Assembly: GCA_035645695.1 (NCBI GenBank)
Contig: DASQMC010000040.1
Coordinates: 1 to 64,000, forward strand
Direction: 5' to 3'
DNA length: 64,000 bases
Source: JAIVJZ01 sp035645695
GTDB lineage: Bacteria > Acidobacteriota > Blastocatellia > Pyrinomonadales > Pyrinomonadaceae
A program made the position numbers and the translations under genes. Positions 1 through 8,168 of this stretch are shown here, piece after piece. Within the stretch, counting starts at the first letter, position 1, and the number at the start of each line of letters is the position of its first letter. A model generated the notes under the pieces. The model was not told the DNA's origin and ran no database searches. It saw only the letters and a list, made by a program, of their open reading frames with translations.

Positions 1-29
1 TCAACCAAAGGCCACAGATAACCCTTCTC

Positions 30-1550
30 ATGTTTGAACTCCGAGACATCACCAAACGCTTCGGCAACGTTCTGGCGAACGACGGCGTGAGCATCAGCGT
101 GCGGCCGGGGACGATTCACGCCATCGTCGGCGAGAACGGCGCGGGCAAATCGACCGCCATGCGCATCGCATACGGCTTCTACACGGCCGACAGCGGCGAC
201 ATCCTGATCGACGGCGAGGCGCGGCGAATCGCCACGCCGCACGACGCCATCGCGCTCGGCGTCGGGATGGTGCATCAGCATTTCATGCTGGTCGAGACGA
301 TGACGGTGGCGGAAAACATCGTGCTCGGCGCGGAGACGGGCGGCGCCGCATCGCTCGATCTGGGCAAAGCCGCCGAGGAGATTCGCGCGCTCTCCGACGA
401 GTTCAAGTTGTCGGTCGATCCGCAGGCGACGATTGAGAATTTGTCGGTCGGGCAGCAGCAGCGCGTGGAGTTGTTGAAGGCGCTCTACCGGCGCGCGCGC
501 CTGTTGATTCTCGACGAGCCGACGGCCGTCTTGACGCCCCAGGAGGTCGAAGAGTTCTTCGCCATTCTCCGGCGCATGCGCGAGCAGGGTAAGACGGTCG
601 TCATCATTACGCACAAGCTCTCCGAAGTCCTCGCCATCTCCGATGACGTGACGGTGATGCGCGACGGGCGCGTGGTCGGCCGCGTCGAGACGAGCGCGAC
701 GAACGCGGCGGAGTTGGCGCGCCTGATGGTGGGGCGCGACGTGCTGTTGAGAGTTGAAAAGACGGACGCGCCGGAGGGCGGGGCGGTCGTGCTCGGCGTG
801 CGTGATTTGACCGTGACGGCGCGCGACGGCAAGCGGCGTCTCGACGGCGTCTCATTCGACGTGCGCGCGGGCGAGATCGTCGGCATCGCGGGCGTCGAGG
901 GCAACGGCCAGACGGAACTCGTCGAAACGCTCGCCGGTCTCACCGCGACGGGACACACGGCGACGGGCGAGGTGGAGTTTGACGGGCGCGACATCACGCG
1001 GCTCAATTCGCGTGCGCGCCGCGAACTCGGCATCGCGCACATTCCCGAAGACCGCCACCGGCGCGGCCTGCTGCTCGACTTCGACCTCGCGGAGAATTCC
1101 ATACTCGGCGATCATTACCGCAAACCCGCCGTCTCGGGGCCGGGCAACGTATTCCTGAACGACCGCGACATCCGCGCGCGCGCCCTGCAAGTCATCAAAG
1201 ATTTCGACGTGCGCCCGGCCAACCCGGATTTGCCTGCGCGCTCGCTCTCCGGCGGCAACCAGCAGAAGCTCATCATCGGGCGCGAGTTTAACTTGCAGCC
1301 GAAACTGTTGCTCGTCTCGCAGCCGACGCGCGGCGTGGACATCGGCGCAATCGAGTTCATCCATCGCAAACTCGTCGCCCTGCGCGACGCTGGCTGCGGC
1401 GTCCTGCTCGTCTCGGCCGAACTCGAAGAGGTGACGGCGCTGGCCGACCGCCTTCTCATCATGCGGGGCGGGCGCGTCGTCGGCGAAGTCGATCCGAAGG
1501 CGGCGACCGTGGAAGAGATCGGTTTGTTGATGACGGGCGGCAAACATTAA
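30..1550 (+). CDS. Nucleoside/simple-sugar ABC importer, duplicated ATP-binding protein (NupO/YufO type)
   Basis: This is the cytoplasmic ATPase of an ABC importer, most likely for nucleosides. It carries two nucleotide-binding domains, as in the RbsA/YufO group. The first has a Walker A (GENGAGKS, near residue 35) and the signature LSVGQQQ near 139. The second begins near residue 257; its Walker A is degenerate (GVEGNGQTE, Lys lost) but its signature LSGGNQQK is intact, and one weak site is usual in this family. The length of 506 aa is typical. Two permease genes and nucleoside salvage enzymes follow on the same strand, which favours nucleosides over sugars. The matching BMP-type lipoprotein is not seen and probably lies upstream of the window. 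Substrate is inferred from context. Confidence 0.9.
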   Translation: MFELRDITKRFGNVLANDGVSISVRPGTIHAIVGENGAGKSTAMRIAYGFYTADSGDILIDGEARRIATPHDAIALGVGMVHQHFMLVETMTVAENIVLGAETGGAASLDLGKAAEEIRALSDEFKLSVDPQATIENLSVGQQQRVELLKALYRRARLLILDEPTAVLTPQEVEEFFAILRRMREQGKTVVIITHKLSEVLAISDDVTVMRDGRVVGRVETSATNAAELARLMVGRDVLLRVEKTDAPEGGAVVLGVRDLTVTARDGKRRLDGVSFDVRAGEIVGIAGVEGNGQTELVETLAGLTATGHTATGEVEFDGRDITRLNSRARRELGIAHIPEDRHRRGLLLDFDLAENSILGDHYRKPAVSGPGNVFLNDRDIRARALQVIKDFDVRPANPDLPARSLSGGNQQKLIIGREFNLQPKLLLVSQPTRGVDIGAIEFIHRKLVALRDAGCGVLLVSAELEEVTALADRLLIMRGGRVVGEVDPKAATVEEIGLLMTGGKH

Positions 1551-1767
1551 TCCGTCGATTTGACGCGCGCGTGTCCCCTCGAACGGGTTTCCCTCAAAGC
1601 TCGAACGAGCGCGGCGCGGGCGCGCAAACTCGAACTCAGCGCTGCGACGGGCGGCAGCGATAAACTGCAACTATCCTTTCCACCGGGCGGGCTTCATTCA
1701 GCCGGGCGCGCGGTCAGGCGTCGCGGACAAAACGACGAACGTTAAGCGTCAGTAAAGTAAAAGCAGC

Positions 1768-2883
1768 ATGAGACAAATTCGCGTATTGATTTTCCCGCTC
1801 GTCGCCGTGCTCGCGGCCTTCGTGCTCGGCGGCATTTTCGTGTGGCTCATCGGCGATAACCCGTTCGAGACTTATCGCCTTCTCATCGGCAGCGCGTTCT
1901 CGTGGCCTGACGGCATCGGCTACACGCTCTTTTACGCGACGCCGCTGATCTTTACCGGCTTGGCCGTGGCCGTCGCGTTCCGCTGCGGGCTGCTCAACAT
2001 CGGGGCGGAGGGACAACTCTACGTCGCGGCGTTTGCTACCGCGTGGGTCGGCATCAAGTTCGGCGGGACGGTGGTTGACGTGTTCGGCACGCCCGTCAAT
2101 TATTCATGGATGACGCTGCCCGCCATCGTACTCGTCCCGCTCGCGATCCTGACGGCCATCACGGCGGGCGCGGCGTGGGGCGCGATTCCGGGCATACTCA
2201 AGGCGCGCTTCGGCTCGCATGAAGTCATCAACACGATCATGTTGAACTTCATCGCCATCGCGCTCGTCAGTTATTTCACGCAGTATCACTTCAAGCAGGC
2301 GGGCGACCCGATCCTACAGAGCGTGCCGGTCGGCGCGGGCGTGCATCTGCCGCGGCTCGGCTCCTTTATCCCCGGCCTCCCGGAGCGCATCCCGCTGAAT
2401 CTCGCGTTCCTGTTCGCCCTGCTCGCCTGCGTGCTCGTCTACGTTTTTCTCTGGCGCACGAAGTGGGGCTACGCCATCCGCGCGACGGGCGCAAACCCGA
2501 CGGCCGCCGAATACGGCGGCATCTCGACCGGCAAGCAGATCGTCCTCGCCATGGCCGTCTCCGGCGGACTCGCAGGCATGGTCGCCATCAACGAAGTGCT
2601 CGGCTATCGCTATCGCTACTACGACGGCTTCTCGGCCAACTACGGATTCACCGGCATCGCCGTCGCGCTGCTCGGACGGAATCACCCGGTCGGCGTGCTG
2701 CTCTCCGCGCTGCTGTTCGGCATGTTGATTCGCGGCGGCATTTTCGTGGACGCTTTTTCAGGCAAGGTCTCAAAAGATTTGGTCGAAGTGGTGCAAGCCA
2801 TCGTCATCCTCTTCGTCGCCTGTGAAGCGTTGTTTCGCGGCTCGTTCGGCAGGTTCGGTTTGTTGAAAAGATCGAAAGTGTGA
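1768..2883 (+). CDS. Nucleoside ABC transporter permease 1 (NupP/YufP type)
   Basis: This integral membrane permease of 371 aa has about eight to ten hydrophobic segments, starting with a strong one at residues 5-30. The conserved BPD_transp_2 stretch (CGLLNIGAEGQLYVAA, near residue 72) and the later EYGGIS...G region are characteristic of the YufP/NupP branch of the ribose/nucleoside permeases. It follows the ATPase gene by about 217 nt and precedes the second permease, so the two should form the heterodimeric channel. A heptamer inverted repeat separates it from the next gene. Substrate assignment comes from the neighbours. Confidence 0.88.
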   Translation: MRQIRVLIFPLVAVLAAFVLGGIFVWLIGDNPFETYRLLIGSAFSWPDGIGYTLFYATPLIFTGLAVAVAFRCGLLNIGAEGQLYVAAFATAWVGIKFGGTVVDVFGTPVNYSWMTLPAIVLVPLAILTAITAGAAWGAIPGILKARFGSHEVINTIMLNFIAIALVSYFTQYHFKQAGDPILQSVPVGAGVHLPRLGSFIPGLPERIPLNLAFLFALLACVLVYVFLWRTKWGYAIRATGANPTAAEYGGISTGKQIVLAMAVSGGLAGMVAINEVLGYRYRYYDGFSANYGFTGIAVALLGRNHPVGVLLSALLFGMLIRGGIFVDAFSGKVSKDLVEVVQAIVILFVACEALFRGSFGRFGLLKRSKV

Positions 2884-2888
2884 AAGCC

Positions 2889-3007
2889 GTCAGTTGTTCG
2901 TGGTCAGTTGTCAGTTGCATGTGGCTGACTGAGCGAGTTGCTAAAGATTGAATTGAATAACTGACGACGGACAAAGAACAACGGACAACTGACCACGGAC
3001 AACTGAC
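2889..3007. repeat. Heptamer inverted repeat between the two permease genes
   Basis: The left arm 2889-2911 is built from TCAGTTG-like 7-nt units. The right arm 2985-3007 is its reverse complement with one mismatch in 23. About 73 nt of unrelated sequence lies between. The right arm ends six bases before the ATG of the downstream permease, which has no Shine-Dalgarno sequence. Confidence 0.85.
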
Positions 3008-3013
3008 AAACCC

Positions 3014-3901
3014 ATGAGTGAAATTTTCACCATCGCCCTCATCTTCTCGACGATACGGACGGCGACGCCGCTGCTGCTCGCCGCGCTCGGCGGGCTGTAC
3101 TCGGAGCGCGCGGGCGTCATCAACATCGCGCTCGAAGGTCTGATGCTGGCGGGCGCATTCACGGCCGCGGCCGTGACGCATTACTCGGGCAGCCCGTGGG
3201 TCGGACTGCTCGCCGGAATCCTTGCCGGGGTCGCCGTCGCCGCCGTCCACGCCGTCGCGTGCATTCGCTTCAACGCCGATCAGGTGGTGAGCGGCACGGC
3301 GATCAACATTCTGATGACGGGCGTGCCGGCGATGCTGAGCGGCGCGCTGTTTCTCTCTTCGGGTTCGACGCCGCAGATTCCGAAAGAGGATTTGATCCCG
3401 TGGACGCCGGTCGTGCTCGCGCTTCTGCTCGTGGGCGTAACGTGGTATGTGCTCTACCGCACGCCATACGGTTTGCGGCTGCGCGCGGTCGGCGAAAACC
3501 CGGAGGCGGCGGATGCGGCGGGCGTCGGCGTCAATCGCGTGCGCTACTCGGCGGTGCTGTTGTCGGGCGCGTTCGCGGCCATCGGCGGCGCGTACCTGTC
3601 CATCGGCCAGTCGTCGCTCTTTACGCGTAACATGACATCGGGGCGCGGCTTCATCGCGCTCGCCGCGCTCATCTTCGGCAAGTGGCGACCCGTCCAGACG
3701 ATGCTCGCGTGCCTGTTGTTCGGATTCACCGAAGCCATCTCGATCCAGATGCAGGGCGTCTTCAAGCCGTGGGGCGAAGAAATTCCCGTCCAGTTCATCA
3801 GCATCGTGCCTTACGTCCTGACGATTGTCGTCCTCGCGGGATTCATCGGCCTCTCACGCGCCCCACGCGCCCTCGGCATCCCGTACCAGAAGGAGAAGTG
3901 A
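3014..3901 (+). CDS. Nucleoside ABC transporter permease 2 (NupQ/YufQ type)
   Basis: This is the second membrane subunit (295 aa) of the nucleoside importer. The N-terminal stretch AALGGLYSERAGVINIALEG, near residue 23, is the hallmark of the YufQ/NupQ permeases, and hydrophobic segments alternate through the protein. It pairs with the upstream permease and the duplicated ATPase. No Shine-Dalgarno is visible before the ATG because the heptamer repeat runs to within six bases of it. The TGA stop falls at the first unit of the next heptamer repeat. Confidence 0.88.
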   Translation: MSEIFTIALIFSTIRTATPLLLAALGGLYSERAGVINIALEGLMLAGAFTAAAVTHYSGSPWVGLLAGILAGVAVAAVHAVACIRFNADQVVSGTAINILMTGVPAMLSGALFLSSGSTPQIPKEDLIPWTPVVLALLLVGVTWYVLYRTPYGLRLRAVGENPEAADAAGVGVNRVRYSAVLLSGAFAAIGGAYLSIGQSSLFTRNMTSGRGFIALAALIFGKWRPVQTMLACLLFGFTEAISIQMQGVFKPWGEEIPVQFISIVPYVLTIVVLAGFIGLSRAPRALGIPYQKEK

Positions 3902-3987
3902 GCAGTAAGCAGTAAGCAGTAAGCAGTGAGCAGTAAGCAGTAAGCAGTAAGAAAACAGTTTTTACTGCTCACTGCTCACTGCTCACT
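3899..3987. repeat. Heptamer inverted repeat (AGTAAGC/AGTGAGC units)
   Basis: The left arm 3899-3951 holds about seven tandem copies of a 7-nt unit (AGTAAGC with AGTGAGC variants). The right arm 3962-3987 holds the reverse complement in three to four copies. Only about ten bases separate them, so a long hairpin is possible. The arm begins at the stop codon of the permease gene and ends just before purine nucleoside phosphorylase. Confidence 0.9.
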
Positions 3988-3996
3988 AAAAAAGAT

Positions 3997-4833
3997 ATGG
4001 AAACTTTGAACATGGACACATTGTATGAACGCGCGGAGCACGCGGCGCGGACGATTCGCGCGCGGCTCGGGGATGAGGCGCGCGTCGGGTTGGTGCTCGG
4101 CAGCGGCCTCGGCGCGTTTGCCGACGACCTCGAAGATGCGGTCGCCATACCTTACGAAGAGATTCCGGGGTTCGCCCGCTCGACCGTGGAAGGGCACGCG
4201 GGGCGGCTCGTGTCGGGGCGCGTCGCGGGTGTGCCCGTCATCGTGCAGCAGGGGCGTTTTCATTTCTATGAAGGCTACGCGCTCGACGAGGTGACGTTTC
4301 CCGTCCGCGTGCTCGGGCTGCTCGGCATCAAGTCGCTCGTCTTGACGAACGCGGCGGGCGGGTTGAACAACTCCTTCACGCAGGGCGCGCTGATGTTGAT
4401 TAGCGACCACCTGAATCTGATGGGCACGAACCCTCTGCTCGGCCCCAACGACTCGCGCTTCGGCACGCGCTTCCCTGACATGTCCGAAGTTTATGATCGT
4501 GAATTTCAGGAGGCCACCAGCGCCGAGGCGCACGCGATGAAGATCGAACTCAAACGCGGCATCTACGCCGCCCTGACCGGCCCCAGTTACGAGACGCCCG
4601 CCGAAATACGGATGCTGCGCGCGCTCGGCGCGGACGCCGTCGGCATGAGCACCGTCCCCGAAGCGATAGCGGCGCGGCACATGGGCATCAAAGTGCTCGG
4701 CATCTCGTGCATCACGAACATGGCCGCGGGCGTCCTCGATCGCCCAATCGACCACGCCGAAGTCATGGAGACGGGCGAACAGGTGCGCACCACTTTTACG
4801 GAATTGCTGCGCCGGACGATACCGAAACTATAG
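3997..4833 (+). CDS. punA: Purine nucleoside phosphorylase
   Basis: This cytoplasmic enzyme splits purine nucleosides with phosphate into free base and pentose-1-phosphate. It belongs to the trimeric PNP/MTAP family. Recognisable elements are the phosphate-binding LVLGSGLGAF near residue 29, VEGHAGRLVSG, RFHFYEGY, LTNAAGGLNN and the C-terminal CITNMAAG that contacts the base. The length of 278 aa is normal. A second ATG at 4012 is an equally good start; neither has a clear Shine-Dalgarno because a heptamer repeat precedes them. It directly follows the nucleoside transporter, which fits a salvage role. Confidence 0.92.
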   Translation: METLNMDTLYERAEHAARTIRARLGDEARVGLVLGSGLGAFADDLEDAVAIPYEEIPGFARSTVEGHAGRLVSGRVAGVPVIVQQGRFHFYEGYALDEVTFPVRVLGLLGIKSLVLTNAAGGLNNSFTQGALMLISDHLNLMGTNPLLGPNDSRFGTRFPDMSEVYDREFQEATSAEAHAMKIELKRGIYAALTGPSYETPAEIRMLRALGADAVGMSTVPEAIAARHMGIKVLGISCITNMAAGVLDRPIDHAEVMETGEQVRTTFTELLRRTIPKL

Positions 4834-5290
4834 TTGTCAGTTGTCAGTTGTCAGTTGTTCTGTAACTAATCATGATCAGTGATAGAAATGGCTAAGACGA
4901 ATTTCGAGAATTTGCGTGTTTACCAGTTAGCTGAGAGATTGGCGGACGAGGTCTGGCAAATTGTTAAGGGATGGAATCAATTTGAAAGGAACACTGTCGG
5001 GCAACAAATTGTACGTGCGGCTGATAGTATTGGCGCGAACATAGCTGAAGGCAGCGGTAGAGGTAGTTTTCAGGATAATCGCCGCTTTATAAGAATTGCG
5101 AGAGGATCACTTAACGAAACTCAACACTAGCTGCGTTGCGCATACAAAAGGACTCTTCTGACCACAGAACAGGTTGAAAAACTGAAGCCAATCATTAGCG
5201 AGTTAGCGCCTAAATTAAATGCATACCTTCATTCTGTCGGCACAACTGCAAAAAAACAAACAGCGGACAACTGACCACTGACAACTGACA
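4831..5290. mobile_element. IVS-like element: four-helix-bundle gene inside heptamer inverted repeats
   Basis: The left arm 4831-4859 consists of TCAGTTG units. The right arm 5267-5290 is the reverse complement, matching in about 23 of 25 positions. The roughly 400-nt interior is almost filled by a four-helix-bundle gene whose natural TGA stop lies inside the right arm. Intervening sequences of 23S rRNA have the same plan (an IVP gene within a long terminal stem), but this copy sits between protein genes. Mobility is inferred from structure; no target duplication was identified. Confidence 0.55.
4888..5274 (+). pseudogene. Four-helix-bundle protein (23S rRNA IVP/S23 family) with in-frame TAG
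   Basis: The frame encodes a typical S23/IVP four-helix-bundle protein: an FENLRVYQLAERLADEVW start, GWNQFERNTVGQQIVRAADSI, the family signature SIGANIAEGSGRGS and RFIRIARGSLNET. A TAG at 5128-5130 then replaces the expected Trp codon after ...TQH. The same frame continues uninterrupted (LRCAYKR...TTEQVEKLKPII...LAPKLNAYLHSVG) to a TGA at 5272-5274. The full protein would be about 128 aa, normal for the family. One TGG-to-TAG change therefore breaks an otherwise intact gene, unless it is a sequencing error or is read through. The first start is GTG at 4879, but ATG at 4888 is more likely. The gene is visibly AT-richer than its neighbours. Confidence 0.85.
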
Positions 5291-5295
5291 GTTTT

Positions 5296-5955
5296 ATGAT
5301 TATCGGAATTTGCGGCGGCACCGGGTCGGGGAAGACGACCGTGGCGAACAAGATTCTGCAAACGGTGAGCGCCAACGAGGTGGCGTTCATCCAGCAGGAC
5401 TCTTATTATCGCGACCTCGATCAGATGCCGCTCGATTACAGGCAGCAGGTGAACTTCGACCACCCGGACGCGCTCGATAACGACCTGATGGTGGAGCACG
5501 TCCGCACGCTCCGGTCGGGGCGGGCGGTCGAACTCCCGATCTACGATTTCAAGAATCACGCGCGGCGCAAAGAGACGCTCAGCATGGAGCCGAAGCTGAT
5601 CACGATCATCGAAGGCATCCTCATCTTCAACGAGAAGCGGCTGCTCGAAGAGATGGATATCAAAGTCTTCGTCGATACGCCCGACGACATTCGCTTCATC
5701 CGTCGCCTGCGACGCGACATCGCCGAGCGCGGTCGCACGGTCGATTCCGTCATCGAACAATACCTCGCCACCGTGCGCCCGATGCACATGCAGTTCGTCG
5801 AGCCGTCGAAACGCTGCGCGGACGTGATCATCCCCGAAGGCGGGCACAACATGGTAAGCATCGGCCTGCTCAGCGGGAAGATTCGCGAGCGGCTGGCCGA
5901 CGAGCAGCAGCGGCGTCGCGGCGGCGGCGGCGGTAAAGCCCCGGCCGGTAATTGA
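5296..5955 (+). CDS. udk: Uridine kinase
   Basis: This enzyme phosphorylates uridine and cytidine to UMP and CMP in pyrimidine salvage. It shows the P-loop GGTGSGKT at residues 7-14, the QDSYYRDL stretch that binds substrate, NFDHPDALD, and the IIEGILIFNEKRL segment of the family. The length of 219 aa matches the usual 205-215. It has no Shine-Dalgarno; the heptamer right arm ends about six bases before the ATG. Its TGA is immediately followed by the ATG of the cytidine deaminase gene, so the two are translationally linked. Confidence 0.93.
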   Translation: MIIGICGGTGSGKTTVANKILQTVSANEVAFIQQDSYYRDLDQMPLDYRQQVNFDHPDALDNDLMVEHVRTLRSGRAVELPIYDFKNHARRKETLSMEPKLITIIEGILIFNEKRLLEEMDIKVFVDTPDDIRFIRRLRRDIAERGRTVDSVIEQYLATVRPMHMQFVEPSKRCADVIIPEGGHNMVSIGLLSGKIRERLADEQQRRRGGGGGKAPAGN

Positions 5956-6402
5956 ATGAGAAGAGGAGCACAAAAGGGTTTGACTACAACAGAAGTCGAT
6001 GAAGCGATTATAGAGGCGGCGACGGGCGCGCGCGATTGCGCGCTGGCGCAGTTCTCGAAGTTCTGCGTGGGCGCGGCGCTCGAAGCCGAAGACGGGACGA
6101 TTTATACGGGCTGCAATATCGAGAGCGCGGCCTACGAACTGACCATGTGCGCCGAGCGCGTAACGATCTGGAAGGCGCTCTCCGAGGGCGCGCGCAAGTT
6201 CAGACGCATCGCGGTCGTCGCCGACACGGAACGCCTCACGCCGCCGTGCGGCGCGTGCCGCCAGATCATCTGGGAGTTTTGCGGCGACATCCCGGTCGTG
6301 CTCGCCAACCTGCGCGGCGATACCGAGACGCTGCAAATGGCCTTCCTTTTGCCGCGCCCTTTTGAAGCGAATTTCCTCAACGAAATCGGCGACGAAAATT
6401 GA
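5956..6402 (+). CDS. cdd: Cytidine deaminase
   Basis: This zinc enzyme converts cytidine to uridine, feeding the uridine kinase encoded just upstream. The zinc-site motifs of the small tetrameric class are present: the CAE triad in ELTMCAERV near residue 62 and PCGACRQ near residue 97. The frame gives 148 aa, slightly longer than usual. A TTG at about 5980, preceded by GAGGAG, could be the true start, making about 140 aa. The ATG used here abuts the udk stop codon. Confidence 0.9.
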   Translation: MRRGAQKGLTTTEVDEAIIEAATGARDCALAQFSKFCVGAALEAEDGTIYTGCNIESAAYELTMCAERVTIWKALSEGARKFRRIAVVADTERLTPPCGACRQIIWEFCGDIPVVLANLRGDTETLQMAFLLPRPFEANFLNEIGDEN

Positions 6403-6551
6403 TGTTTCTCCGTAGTGACTTACGTTTTAACCGCGCGCCTCGCGGCGAGAAATGCGGTTCACGCCGCTTGCGCGCGAAGGAAACGATGACGGGGAAGGGC
6501 ACACAAGGAAAGAGGGTTTACTGACAAGTGACGACTAAACGGACGGGCGTG

Positions 6552-8072
6552 ATGAAACTATCTCAAACTCTGCGGCGGCTGGCGAGTCTTCTACTGTGCG
6601 CTTTCATCTTCGCGCCCGTGGCGAGCGTGGGAGCCATCGCCCCGCGCGCGGTTGACCTCGTCCTGCGCGGCGGGACAATCGTCACGATGGACGCGGGCGG
6701 CAGCGTGATCGAAGACGGCGCGGTGGCCGTGCATCGCGGGCGCATCGTGGCCGTGGGGCGGCGCGCGGAGGTTGACAGGGATTTCGCCGGGCGCGAAACG
6801 ATTGAAGCGCGCGGGCGCATCGTGATGCCCGGCCTCATCAACGCTCACACGCACATACCGATGACCCTGTTTCGCGGCCTCGCCGACGATCTCGACCTGA
6901 ACGAGTGGCTTACCAAATACATCTTCCCGGCTGAAGCGAAGAACGTGACGGAGGATTTCGTGCGCGTCGGCACGCGCCTCGGCCTCGCCGAGATGATTCG
7001 TGGCGGCACGACCACCTATTGCGACATGTACTACTTCGAAGACGCCATCGCCGACGAGACGGCGAAGGCGGGCGTGCGCGGCGTGCTCGGCGAGACGGTG
7101 ATAGATTTTCCGGTGGCCGATAACAAGACCTTTGCGGAGGCGATGACTTACACGGAGAAGTTTATCGAGAAGTGGCGCGGGCACGCGCTCATCACGCCCG
7201 CCATCGCGCCGCACGCGCCTTACACCGTTTCGGAAGAACACCTCAAGGCCGTGCGCGATCTCTCGAATCGCCTGCGTGCGACGATTGTGATTCACGTCGC
7301 GGAGACGCGCAAAGAGGTCGAAGACGTGACGCGCGACCACGGCGCTTCGCCCGTCGCTTATCTGGCGCGCATCGGGTTTTTATACGACCGCGTCATCGCC
7401 GCGCACACCGTTCACCTGACGACGGAAGAGATCGAGTTGTTGAAGCGTCTGGGCGTCGGCGCGGTGCACAACCCGCAGTCGAACATGAAACTGGCCTCGG
7501 GCGTGGCGCGCGTGCCTGAAATGCTTCGCGCCGATCTGAGTCTGGGGCTGGGGACGGACGGCGCGGCTTCAAACAACGATCTGAGCATGTGGGAGGAGAT
7601 GGACACGGCGGCGAAGTTGCACAAGTTGACGACGAACGATCCGCGCGTGGTGTCGGCGCGCGAGGTGCTGGAGATGGCGACGATTCGCGGCGCGCGCGCT
7701 CTGCACCTCGAACGGGAGACGGGGTCGCTGGAACGGGGCAAGCGCGCCGATCTGATCGTCGTTGACATGGACGCGCTCCACCAGACGCCGATGTACAACG
7801 TCTATTCGCATCTCGTCTATGCCACGAAGGCCAGCGATGTGAGAACCGTCGTCATAGAAGGACGCGTGGTGATGCGCGACCGCCGCCTCCTGACGCTCGA
7901 CGAAGAGGCCATCAAGCGCGACGCACGCGCCTACCGCGCCCGTATTTCCGAGAGCCTCGCCCCGGCCACCGTCAGCCCGCCCGCGCCGCGAGGGAAGCCG
8001 GACGGCGCGACACGGACGCCGAAGCGCGAACCGGCGACACGGGCGCGGAAAAAACCCGCGCGGCGGAGTTGA
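6552..8072 (+). CDS. Amidohydrolase of the MTA/SAH (adenosine) deaminase family, probably exported
   Basis: This TIM-barrel amidohydrolase belongs to the MtaD/SsnA/TrzN branch. It likely deaminates adenosine-type compounds such as 5'-methylthioadenosine or S-adenosylhomocysteine. Metal ligands are visible as NAHTHIPMTLFRG, a later IAPHAPYT, VHVAET and GTDGAASNND. The N-terminus from this ATG is basic, then hydrophobic (LASLLLCAFIFAPVASVGA), and looks like a signal peptide, which most family members lack. An in-frame GTG at 6528 is an alternative start. The C-terminus ends in a Pro/Arg/Lys-rich tail of about 40 residues. It closes the nucleoside uptake cluster, and a periplasmic location would place deamination before import. 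Confidence 0.8.
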   Translation: MKLSQTLRRLASLLLCAFIFAPVASVGAIAPRAVDLVLRGGTIVTMDAGGSVIEDGAVAVHRGRIVAVGRRAEVDRDFAGRETIEARGRIVMPGLINAHTHIPMTLFRGLADDLDLNEWLTKYIFPAEAKNVTEDFVRVGTRLGLAEMIRGGTTTYCDMYYFEDAIADETAKAGVRGVLGETVIDFPVADNKTFAEAMTYTEKFIEKWRGHALITPAIAPHAPYTVSEEHLKAVRDLSNRLRATIVIHVAETRKEVEDVTRDHGASPVAYLARIGFLYDRVIAAHTVHLTTEEIELLKRLGVGAVHNPQSNMKLASGVARVPEMLRADLSLGLGTDGAASNNDLSMWEEMDTAAKLHKLTTNDPRVVSAREVLEMATIRGARALHLERETGSLERGKRADLIVVDMDALHQTPMYNVYSHLVYATKASDVRTVVIEGRVVMRDRRLLTLDEEAIKRDARAYRARISESLAPATVSPPAPRGKPDGATRTPKREPATRARKKPARRS

Positions 8073-8123
8073 TCGATTCGCGATGTCGGGTGATAATGCT
8101 CGCGCCGATCAAAGATCATCCTT

Positions 8124-8149
8124 CAAGCGAGCGCGGGCGCTCGCTTTCA
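8124..8149 (+). terminator. Terminator hairpin after the amidohydrolase gene
   Basis: The perfect stem AAGCGAGCG/CGCTCGCTT with a short loop is followed by a modest T-containing run. It lies 50-75 nt after the amidohydrolase stop and before the TonB-domain gene. Confidence 0.6.
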
Positions 8150-8168
8150 CATTTATGGAGTTGTCATA

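Noticed and set aside
852..1670. Long open frame antisense to the ABC ATPase
   Set aside because: High-GC third-position shadow; Arg/Ala/His-rich with no domain. The sense gene is certain.
3899..3951. CRISPR-like array from tandem repeats
   Set aside because: The 7-nt unit has no spacers and the arms are inverted, unlike CRISPR.
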